From Selenomonadaceae bacterium (GTDB taxonomy: Bacteria > Bacillota > Negativicutes > Selenomonadales > Selenomonadaceae), in NCBI GenBank assembly GCA_017455645.1, contig JAFSZS010000019.1:1-43962 (forward strand): a stretch of 43,962 nt of DNA. The letters are read 5' to 3'. Below the pieces are notes generated by a model that saw only the letters and a program-made list of their open reading frames with translations, was not told the DNA's origin and searched no databases. Numbering within the stretch: the first letter of the stretch is position 1; the number at the start of each line of letters is the position of its first letter. Position numbers and translations under genes: made by a program. Positions 1-6,429 of the stretch are shown one piece after another.

Positions 1-96
1 CACAATCACAACGCCTTTGCATTCCACGCCGAAAAAATTTAAAAAAGTTTTATCCTGCCGAGTTGACAGGATTTTTTTTTGTAAAAATTGAACTAA
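1..96. repeat. Direct repeat A, copy 1 (3' end of unknown gene plus terminator)
   Basis: This stretch is repeated almost exactly at 248-342; the main differences are one extra T in the T-run and a few changes at the right edge. It carries the last codons and stop of an unknown reading frame followed by a hairpin/T-run terminator at 53-80. The left limit is unknown because the window starts here. It is the first of several partial duplications in the window. Confidence 0.9.
53..80 (+). terminator. Rho-independent terminator-like hairpin, repeat A copy 1
   Basis: CCTGCC and GACAGG flank a five-base loop and are followed by a run of about nine T. The stem has one C:A mismatch relative to the perfect version at 2284-2312, so this may be a weakened copy of the same terminator family. 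Confidence 0.6.
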
Positions 97-103
97 CCGA
101 TAA

Positions 104-289
104 AAAATTTTAGTGATAAACCTAATGCACATTGGCAACCAAAATGCAAAATTCGTTGAAGATATTCTGCGCGACGTAGTTTTGGAAATTCGGCGGCTGG
201 AAAATATTTCTGCGTTTGAAATTGAATGTGAAAATTTCGAGTCGATACACAATCACAACGCCTTTGCATTCCACGCCGAAAAAATTTAA
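104..289 (+). pseudogene. Chimeric gene remnant: heptosyltransferase start fused to the 3' end of an unknown gene
   Basis: The frame reads KILVINLMHIG, which is the N-terminus of the heptosyltransferase encoded at 2355. It then runs into an unrelated segment beginning NQNAKFVEDIL and ending FAFHAEKI and stop at 287-289. There is no ribosome binding site and no good start codon; a stop lies at 101-103. The right half has the same 3' end as repeat A copy 1, so it is probably the end of the gene that lies left of the window. I do not recognise that gene. The structure suggests an ancestral or donor order of unknown gene, terminator, heptosyltransferase, without the hydrolase now at 362. Confidence 0.6.
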
Positions 290-342
290 AAAAGTTTTAT
301 CCTGCCGAGTTGACAGGATTTTTTTTGTAAAAATTGAATTAA
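248..342. repeat. Direct repeat A, copy 2
   Basis: Near-identical to 1-96. It ends just before the Shine-Dalgarno site of the hydrolase gene at 362. The shared part includes the last codons of an unknown frame and the terminator hairpin at 300-326. Confidence 0.9.
300..326 (+). terminator. Rho-independent terminator-like hairpin, repeat A copy 2
   Basis: Same CCTGCC/GACAGG stem as at 53-80, followed by eight T. It would end transcription of the unknown upstream gene before the hydrolase at 362. Confidence 0.6.
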
Positions 343-361
343 ACGGCAAGGAGGGTTGAAT

Positions 362-2263
362 ATGAATAAAAAAATTTTGGCGTGCGCACTTTTGGGAATG
401 GCGGCTTTTAGTTTAGGCGGCGGAAATACAGGCGCGGCTGAAAGTGTTACAATTCCTACAAAAACTTATTCCGGTAAAGATTTTCCCGTAGAATACAGAG
501 AAGTTTTACCGCTTGACGCCGTGCGCGTCCGTTATCCCGGCTTTAAAGCTGAAACTGTAATTTTAGAAGCGGGTACAATTCGCCGCGAGGGCGCAATGCC
601 TTTACCTTGCGATATTTTGTTTGAACGTGACAAAGAAATTATCCTGCGCGACGGCACAAAAATTTATGCAGATATTTTCAGACCGGTTGACGACGGCAAA
701 TATCCTGCGATTCTTTGTATCAGCCCTTACGGTAAAGAAATTGGCGGACAACATATTGATGATATTCCCAACAGAATGGGAATACCTTTGAATGCAACTT
801 CCGGCTTAGAAAGATTTGAAGGCGCAGACCCCGCTTATTGGGTGTCGAAAGGTTACGCGGTTGTTAATCCCGACCCGCGCGGCGCGTATTCTTCGGAAGG
901 CAATATAAATTACTGGGGGCGTCAATATGCTGAAGATGGTTATGATATTGTTGAATGGATAGCGGCGCAAAATTGGAGCAATGAAAAAGTTGGAATGAGC
1001 GGCAATTCGTGGCTTACCGTTTCGCAATGGTTTATAGCTGCCGAACAACCGCCGCACCTTGCCGCTATTGCGCCGTGGGAAGGTTTTTCTGACCATTACA
1101 GAGAGACGAGCCACAACGGCGGAATTTTGACGCCGGAATTTCCTGAACTTATCGCAGAAACTTTTTCAAGTAAAAACGGCTTGCTTGAAGACCAGCCCGC
1201 AATGATTGTGGATTATCCTTTTCTGAATGAATATTGGGAAGATAAAATTGCGCGCCTTGAAAATATTAAAATTCCCGCGTATGTTGTAGCGAGTTATACA
1301 AATCCCGTGCATACTTACGGAACTTTTATGGGCTACAGAAAAATTCACTCTAAAGATAAATGGTTGCGCGTACATTTAACGCAAGAATGGCACGATTATT
1401 ATAATCCTGAAAATGTTGCGGATTTAACAAAATTTTTTGATTTTTACCTTAAGGGCGAAAACAATAATTGGAAAGATACGCCAAAAGTTCGCTTGTCTGT
1501 TTATGACTTGGAGGGCGGCGACGTTGTAAACCGCGCAGAAAATGAATTTCCATTAAAGCGTACAAAGTATCAGAAATTATTTTTGGACGCGACTACAAAA
1601 AATCTTTCCAATAAAAAAATCTTCGCGCAGTCTTCAGCTGAATATGACAGCGACAGCGATAACTCCCAAATAATTTTTAAACATAAATTTGACAGCGAAA
1701 CAGAATTAACCGGCTATATGAAGTTGCATTTATGGGTTAGTGCGCTTGATAATGACGATATGGATTTAAAGGTGAAAGTTGAAAAAATTTCGGCGGACGG
1801 AAAAATTTTAAATCAAAATAATTTCGGCGGCGTTTCTGCTGATGGACAACTTCGCGTTTCCTGCAGAAAACTTGACGCCCAAAAATCTACCGAAGCACAA
1901 CCCTACCTTGACGGCAAGAGCGAGCAAAAATTAAAAGCCGGTGAAATTGTACCGGTTGAAATTGGGATATGGCCAATGGGTATGATTTATCACAAGGGCG
2001 AAAGTTTACAGCTGACAATTTCCGCGTACAAACCCGCAAATGTCAAATTGACTTTCGGCAGTGCAAAAATCCCAGTGCCTGTAGAAAAATTTACCTTTGC
2101 CCCAAATGAAAAAGTTACACAAAAAATTTTGGGCGGCGATTCTGAAGAAGTTGCAAACGAATCTGAAGTTGTACATTCGCCCAAAACTCACAACAAAGGC
2201 AGACACAAATTTTTTACCGGCGGCAAATATGACAGCTATTTACTAATTCCCGTGATTAAATAA
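362..2263 (+). CDS. Exported CocE/NonD-family hydrolase (peptidase S15-like)
   Basis: A 633-residue alpha/beta hydrolase of the CocE/X-Pro dipeptidyl-peptidase class, probably acting outside the cytoplasmic membrane on an ester or amide. ATG 362 is chosen because AAGGAGG ends seven bases upstream; the in-frame TTG at 356 is too close to it. Residues 1-26 look like a signal peptide. The hydrolase core follows (DGTKIYADIFRP near 96, oxyanion region ISPYG near 120), with the nucleophile Ser216 in G-N-S-W and a probable catalytic His344 in EWHDYY. The C-terminal half is the jelly-roll domain typical of the family. Where many relatives have the triad Asp (SWSD-type motif), this protein has SYTN, putting Asn314 there, so the acid residue is uncertain. 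The substrate cannot be predicted. Confidence 0.85.
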   Translation: MNKKILACALLGMAAFSLGGGNTGAAESVTIPTKTYSGKDFPVEYREVLPLDAVRVRYPGFKAETVILEAGTIRREGAMPLPCDILFERDKEIILRDGTKIYADIFRPVDDGKYPAILCISPYGKEIGGQHIDDIPNRMGIPLNATSGLERFEGADPAYWVSKGYAVVNPDPRGAYSSEGNINYWGRQYAEDGYDIVEWIAAQNWSNEKVGMSGNSWLTVSQWFIAAEQPPHLAAIAPWEGFSDHYRETSHNGGILTPEFPELIAETFSSKNGLLEDQPAMIVDYPFLNEYWEDKIARLENIKIPAYVVASYTNPVHTYGTFMGYRKIHSKDKWLRVHLTQEWHDYYNPENVADLTKFFDFYLKGENNNWKDTPKVRLSVYDLEGGDVVNRAENEFPLKRTKYQKLFLDATTKNLSNKKIFAQSSAEYDSDSDNSQIIFKHKFDSETELTGYMKLHLWVSALDNDDMDLKVKVEKISADGKILNQNNFGGVSADGQLRVSCRKLDAQKSTEAQPYLDGKSEQKLKAGEIVPVEIGIWPMGMIYHKGESLQLTISAYKPANVKLTFGSAKIPVPVEKFTFAPNEKVTQKILGGDSEEVANESEVVHSPKTHNKGRHKFFTGGKYDSYLLIPVIK

Positions 2264-2283
2264 TTTTTCAGCATAAATTTCAA

Positions 2284-2312
2284 CCTGTCGAATGTTGACA
2301 GGATTTTTTTTT
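2284..2312 (+). terminator. Rho-independent terminator after the hydrolase gene
   Basis: Perfect six-base stem CCTGTC/GACAGG with a seven-base loop, then a T-run of nine. It is the intact relative of the hairpins at 53-80 and 300-326 and separates the hydrolase from the heptose operon. Confidence 0.85.
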
Positions 2313-2354
2313 GTCAAATTGAATTAATCTGTAAAAATATTTTGGGAGCAACTT

Positions 2355-3473
2355 ATGTACAAAAAAATTTTAGTGATAAATCTGATGCACATTGGCGATT
2401 TACTTTTGGTAACGCCGGTATTGCGAACTTTGCGAACGAATTTTCCAAAGGCGTACATTGCACTTTTAGCAGATAAAAAATTGGCAGACCTTGTGCAGTA
2501 CAACAAAAATATTGACGAGTGCCTGTTCCTTGACAAAAAGGGGACAGATGACAACTTAAAAAATTTCGTCAAATTTATAAAAAAAATTCGCAGCAAACAT
2601 TTTGACTTGGTGATAAATTTGCACAGGAACGAAAGAGCCTCCGCGCTTGCAGCATTCAGCGGCGCAAAAAAAATTGTAGGTTACGCCAAGCCGGGTTTTT
2701 CTGTTATGTTTACAAAAGTTTTGCCGAATTTAAAAGCCGTCGAGCACCAAATACATTCACATTTCGACGTTTTGAGAAAAGCAGTTGGGATTGAATTTTT
2801 TGACGACGGCGGGCTTGAAATGTGGATTGACGACGCGTCAAAGGCTAATGCTGATAAAATCTTTGCTGAAAATTTTCCTGCAGATACAAAAGTTGTGGCG
2901 TTCAATATCGGCGCAAGTTGGCTGACTAAACGCTGGCTTGATTCATATTTTGCAGAGTGCGCAGATATTTTGATTGAGCGCGGTTACGGCGTTGCATTTT
3001 TGGGCGGCGGTATGGATAAAGAAATTGTTTCAGCGTGCGTTGAGAAAATACAACAGAAAAATTCTCCCCTGCTGAAAATTTTTACGGGCGAATTGACGCT
3101 TGCCGAAGTTGCAGGCTTTTTGGATAATTGCGTTTTAATGTTGACAACTGATTCTGGACCAATGCATATAGGCGTTGCAAGAAATATTCCTATTGTTACA
3201 ATGTTTGGCGCGTCGCCCGTGCCGGGTTTTTATCCCTACGACGCAAAAGACATTCTGGTAAAAACGCCCGTGCCGTGTCACCCTTGCGGCAAGCATATTT
3301 GTCCCAAAAGCGGCGAGGAAAATTTGGAATGTATGAAAAAAATCCCGCCTGACGTTGTTATGAAAAGTGTTGACGAAATTTTGGCAAAGTACGGGCAGCC
3401 CGCCGAAAAAATTCCCCGCGTGTACGGAAAATATCAGTGCCGCGTTGTCGAACTTGAGGAGAGGATATTTTGA
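2355..3473 (+). CDS. LPS heptosyltransferase family protein (GT9)
   Basis: 372 residues, the usual length for glycosyltransferase family 9 (WaaC/WaaF/WaaQ type), which transfer L-glycero-D-manno-heptose from ADP-heptose onto the lipid A-Kdo core at the inner face of the cytoplasmic membrane. Visible motifs are the N-terminal KILVINLMHIGDLLL, the DLVINLHRNERAS acceptor-side segment near residue 93, and the C-terminal nucleotide-binding signature TTDSGPMHIGVARNIP near 265. The gene starts with ATG behind a GGGAGC site. Its stop overlaps a TTG that begins a decayed copy of the next gene. Heptose kinase and epimerase genes downstream support the substrate, but which heptose it adds cannot be told from sequence. 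Confidence 0.88.
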   Translation: MYKKILVINLMHIGDLLLVTPVLRTLRTNFPKAYIALLADKKLADLVQYNKNIDECLFLDKKGTDDNLKNFVKFIKKIRSKHFDLVINLHRNERASALAAFSGAKKIVGYAKPGFSVMFTKVLPNLKAVEHQIHSHFDVLRKAVGIEFFDDGGLEMWIDDASKANADKIFAENFPADTKVVAFNIGASWLTKRWLDSYFAECADILIERGYGVAFLGGGMDKEIVSACVEKIQQKNSPLLKIFTGELTLAEVAGFLDNCVLMLTTDSGPMHIGVARNIPIVTMFGASPVPGFYPYDAKDILVKTPVPCHPCGKHICPKSGEENLECMKKIPPDVVMKSVDEILAKYGQPAEKIPRVYGKYQCRVVELEERIF

Positions 3474-3511
3474 TTCACGAAACTTTGAAAAATTTTGTAG
3501 AAAACCAAATT
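3431..3511. repeat. Direct repeat B, copy 1 (heptosyltransferase 3' end plus kinase 5' end)
   Basis: An 81-base segment identical by eye to 3609-3689. It spans the last codons of the heptosyltransferase, the GAGGAGAGG ribosome binding site and the first 14 codons of the heptose kinase. Confidence 0.95.
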
Positions 3512-3575
3512 TACAAGTGCCGCGTTTTGATTTGTAATGTCGGATAAATATTATTTGGGCAAAATTAAATTCAGC
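3470..3575 (+). pseudogene. Decayed N-terminal fragment of the heptose kinase gene
   Basis: TTG 3470 opens a frame whose first 14 codons equal the start of the functional kinase gene at 3648 (MIHETLKNFVENQI). The following bases still align with kinase codons (TGCCG...TTTTG, then a GATAAATATTATTT-like stretch matching DKYYF) but with substitutions and a small deletion, and the frame stops at about 3545. It is a truncated, mutated extra copy, too short to make a kinase. It could act as a leader ORF because it keeps the native ribosome binding site. Confidence 0.8.
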
Positions 3576-3608
3576 TTGTATTTTTATGAAATTTGAATTT
3601 TCGCGCTT

Positions 3609-3689
3609 ATATCAGTGCCGCGTTGTCGAACTTGAGGAGAGGATATTTTGATTCACGAAACTTTGAAAAATTTTGTAGAAAACCAAATT
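3609..3689. repeat. Direct repeat B, copy 2
   Basis: Second copy of the 81-base segment at 3431-3511, 178 bases downstream. It supplies the working ribosome binding site and start for the kinase. The intervening 97 bases are decayed kinase sequence and AT-rich filler. Confidence 0.95.
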
Positions 3690-4625
3690 GATATGTGCCG
3701 AATTTTGGTTGTCGGCGATGCAATGCTTGATAAATATTATTTTGGTGAAGTTACAAGAATTTCGCCTGAAGCTCCCGTACCAATTAACCGCGTCACGAAA
3801 ATTAAAGAAACGCTCGGCGGCGCGGCAAATGTTACGCACAATCTTTCTTTGCTCGGCTGTCATACTTCGCTTATCGCGCAGATTGGTACAGAAAATCACG
3901 GCGATAATTTGATTGATAAATTAATTTCACGCGGGATTGATATTTTGGGGATTATGCGCACTAACGCCAAACCTACAACCACAAAAATTAGAATTATCGG
4001 CGGCAACCAGCAAATGTTGCGCCTTGATTTTGAAGATACAGCAAAAATTTCTGACGATGACGCCGAAAAACTTTTAATGAACATTTCGGCGCAAATTAAA
4101 AATGTTGACGCGGTTATTATTTCTGATTACGGCAAGGGAATTTGTACCGAAAAAATTTGTCAAACCGTTATAAAAAAATGCCGCGAACAAAACAAAATTG
4201 TAACCGTTGACCCGAAAGGCGACGATTGGGAAAAGTACCGCGGCGCAAATTTTATCACGCCCAATTTGAAAGAATTAAATGACATTCTGCCAAAAAAAAT
4301 TTCCAATGACGATTCAGAAATTGAAATTGCGGCGCGCGGCGTTATCGAAAAATTTAATTTAAGCGGCTTGATAGTTACGCGGTCGGCAAAAGGGTTAAGC
4401 GTTATCGACGGCGAAAAAATTTCTCACATTGCGGCGAAAACGCAAGAAGTATTTGACGTTTCAGGCGCGGGCGATACTGTCATTTCGGTTTTTACTTTGG
4501 GAATTGCGGGCAAACTTGAAGCGGCGCAGGCGGCGTATTTGGCGAATGTTGCGGCGGGCGTTGTTGTCAGTAAAGTTGGTACTTACGCTGTCAGCCGCGA
4601 GGAACTTTTGACGGCTTTAAATTGA
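3648..4625 (+). CDS. rfaE1: D-glycero-beta-D-manno-heptose-7-phosphate kinase (HldE kinase domain)
   Basis: 325-residue PfkB/ribokinase-fold sugar kinase that phosphorylates heptose-7-phosphate at C1 in ADP-heptose synthesis. Evidence: VVGDAMLDKYYFGEV at the N-terminus (substrate-binding region typical of HldE), the GGAANVTHNLSLLG motif near residue 55, and the PfkB signature DVSGAGDTVISVF near 270 with the catalytic Asp. It ends after the kinase domain, so the nucleotidyltransferase half found in fused HldE proteins must be encoded elsewhere. TTG 3648 is the start because GAGGAGAGG precedes it and the N-terminus aligns with the family. Its 5' end is duplicated upstream at 3470. The neighbouring heptosyltransferase and epimerase confirm the pathway. 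Confidence 0.92.
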   Translation: MIHETLKNFVENQIDMCRILVVGDAMLDKYYFGEVTRISPEAPVPINRVTKIKETLGGAANVTHNLSLLGCHTSLIAQIGTENHGDNLIDKLISRGIDILGIMRTNAKPTTTKIRIIGGNQQMLRLDFEDTAKISDDDAEKLLMNISAQIKNVDAVIISDYGKGICTEKICQTVIKKCREQNKIVTVDPKGDDWEKYRGANFITPNLKELNDILPKKISNDDSEIEIAARGVIEKFNLSGLIVTRSAKGLSVIDGEKISHIAAKTQEVFDVSGAGDTVISVFTLGIAGKLEAAQAAYLANVAAGVVVSKVGTYAVSREELLTALN

Positions 4626-4640
4626 AAGGAAAATGTTAAA

Positions 4641-5447
4641 ATGGAAAATGAATTTTTGCCACATTTCAACCAACACAGTACCTGCGCCAATGATTCTGAA
4701 CGCAGAGTTTTTTTGATTATCCCCGAAAAAAATTTACAAACTGAAATAGTTGACGCGCAGGGCAGATTTGTAAATTTTCCCGGTATTGAAAATCCTGATT
4801 TTATCGCCCAATTTATTCGTATGGGTTCGTTAAAACCTGTTGCCGAATTTGTTACTTGGTTTGAAACAGACAAGGACGGCAAATTTTTGGTTATTTGGGA
4901 AGTTCAGCCGGACGGTTGGTATTGGGCAGATGACGGATTTGGCGCGGAGCCGGATTATGAAATCAGGCTTTATTCTTACCTTGATGAAAACGGAAAATTT
5001 TTATTTCCTTTCAAAATTTACAATATCGGCAAAACTGAATATTTCGGTACGAATTTGGAAGAAGAAGCCGCTAAAGAATTTGCCAAAAAACAGGAAGCTG
5101 ACAGAAAAAATATTGAGTCGGGGAAAACTGCCGAAGAAACCACTAAGCTTTTAATAGCAAAAAGTTTGAATTTAATTTTGAATGAGCAAGACCAATGGCC
5201 GGAGGATATATATTTTTATATTCCTCAAAGTAAGTACATGGCAAAAATTGGCGCAACAAAAGATTTGCTGAAAAAAGGAAATTGGCGGTTGCAAGTTAGC
5301 GTTTTTATCGAAGGTTCTGATATGCTGCGCTCTGTTAATTCATTGGGGTTTACGCCGGAAGAATTTTTAAAATATTTACAGGCGGAGCAAACGCACGAAG
5401 AAATTTTTAATGACATAATTAATTTGGTTAAGGCTTGGGAAAAATAA
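4641..5447 (+). CDS. Unknown protein within the ADP-heptose operon
   Basis: 268 residues, start ATG 4641 behind GAAAGGAAAATG. I do not recognise a family. The protein is acidic, has no signal peptide and no membrane segment, and should be cytoplasmic. Residues about 60-130 are rich in aromatic residues (FVTWFETDKDGKF, DGWYWADDGFGAEPDYEIRLYSY), suggesting a compact beta fold. Residues about 142-165 are a charged, Glu/Lys-rich probable helix. The C-terminal third ends in a helical segment (EEFLKYLQAEQTHEEIF). It sits 15 bases after the kinase and 22 bases before the epimerase, so it is co-transcribed with LPS heptose genes, but a role there is only inference. Confidence 0.8.
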   Translation: MENEFLPHFNQHSTCANDSERRVFLIIPEKNLQTEIVDAQGRFVNFPGIENPDFIAQFIRMGSLKPVAEFVTWFETDKDGKFLVIWEVQPDGWYWADDGFGAEPDYEIRLYSYLDENGKFLFPFKIYNIGKTEYFGTNLEEEAAKEFAKKQEADRKNIESGKTAEETTKLLIAKSLNLILNEQDQWPEDIYFYIPQSKYMAKIGATKDLLKKGNWRLQVSVFIEGSDMLRSVNSLGFTPEEFLKYLQAEQTHEEIFNDIINLVKAWEK

Positions 5448-5469
5448 TTGTTGGAAGGAGCAAATTAAA

Positions 5470-6429
5470 ATGATTATAGTTACAGGCGGCGCAGGATTTA
5501 TCGGGAGCAATATTGTAAAGGCTTTGAATGACCGCGGGCGCAAAGATATTTTGATTGTCGATAACCTCGGCAAAACTGAAAAGTACAAAAATTTAATCGG
5601 CTTGAAATTTATGGATTATGTACAGCGTGAAGATTTTTTAAGATTCGTTGCAGATGATGAACTTGACGCGGGCGAAATTGAAGTTATCTTTCATGACGGC
5701 GCGTGCTCCGACACAATGGAATATGACGTTAATTATATGATGAAACTTAACTACGAATATTCCAAGGAACTTTTTCATTACTGCGCGGATAACGAAATTG
5801 AATTTATTTACGCCTCCAGCGCGTCAACTTACGGCGACGGCGAAAACGGCTTCAGAGAAATTGAAACTTGCGAAAGTGCGCTGAATCCCTACGCTTTTTC
5901 AAAATTGCTTTTCGACAGGTACGTCAGGCAAAATTTGTATGAAGTCGAAAGTAAAGTTATCGGCTTGCGTTATTTTAATGTTTTTGGTCCGCAGGAATTT
6001 CACAAGGGCAGAATGGCTTCAATCGCCCTTCAAATGTACAACCAAATTAAAAAATCCGGCGTCATAAAACTTTTCAAAGGTACGGACGGCTATTTGGACG
6101 GCGAACAGCGCAGGGATTTTATTTACGTTAAGGACGTGGCGAAAGTTAATTTGTGGTGTTTTGAAAATGAAATTGCAAGCGGCGTTTATAACTGCGGAAC
6201 CGGCAACGCCACAACTTTTAACGCCGTCGCGCAGGCTGTCATTTCCGCACTCGGCAAGGGCGAAATTGAGTATATCGACTTCCCAAAAGAATTGGAAGGA
6301 AAATATCAATCTTTCACGCAAGCCGACACCAGAAAAATTTTAAGCGCGGGCTACGACGGCGGCTTCACAGATATTAATGACGCCGTGCAAGAATACTGTA
6401 AATTTTTGAATGAAGGCGGTTATTATTAA
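5470..6429 (+). CDS. rfaD: ADP-L-glycero-D-manno-heptose 6-epimerase
   Basis: 319-residue short-chain dehydrogenase-like epimerase that converts ADP-D-glycero- to ADP-L-glycero-D-manno-heptose, the donor for heptosyltransferases. The NAD(P) motif GGAGFIGSNIV is at residues 7-17, the SDR catalytic YAFSK follows NPYA near residue 140, and the family signature RYFNVFGPQEFHKGRMAS is near 170. Length matches HldD/RfaD. ATG 5470 follows GGAAGGAG. Its TAA overlaps by one base the ATG of the histidine kinase, so the two are translationally coupled. Confidence 0.95.
   Translation: MIIVTGGAGFIGSNIVKALNDRGRKDILIVDNLGKTEKYKNLIGLKFMDYVQREDFLRFVADDELDAGEIEVIFHDGACSDTMEYDVNYMMKLNYEYSKELFHYCADNEIEFIYASSASTYGDGENGFREIETCESALNPYAFSKLLFDRYVRQNLYEVESKVIGLRYFNVFGPQEFHKGRMASIALQMYNQIKKSGVIKLFKGTDGYLDGEQRRDFIYVKDVAKVNLWCFENEIASGVYNCGTGNATTFNAVAQAVISALGKGEIEYIDFPKELEGKYQSFTQADTRKILSAGYDGGFTDINDAVQEYCKFLNEGGYY

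Noticed and set aside
4641-5447. Missing heptose-1-phosphate adenylyltransferase of the ADP-heptose pathway
   Set aside because: No HxGH or other nucleotidyltransferase motif is visible in the product, so the adenylyltransferase must lie elsewhere.
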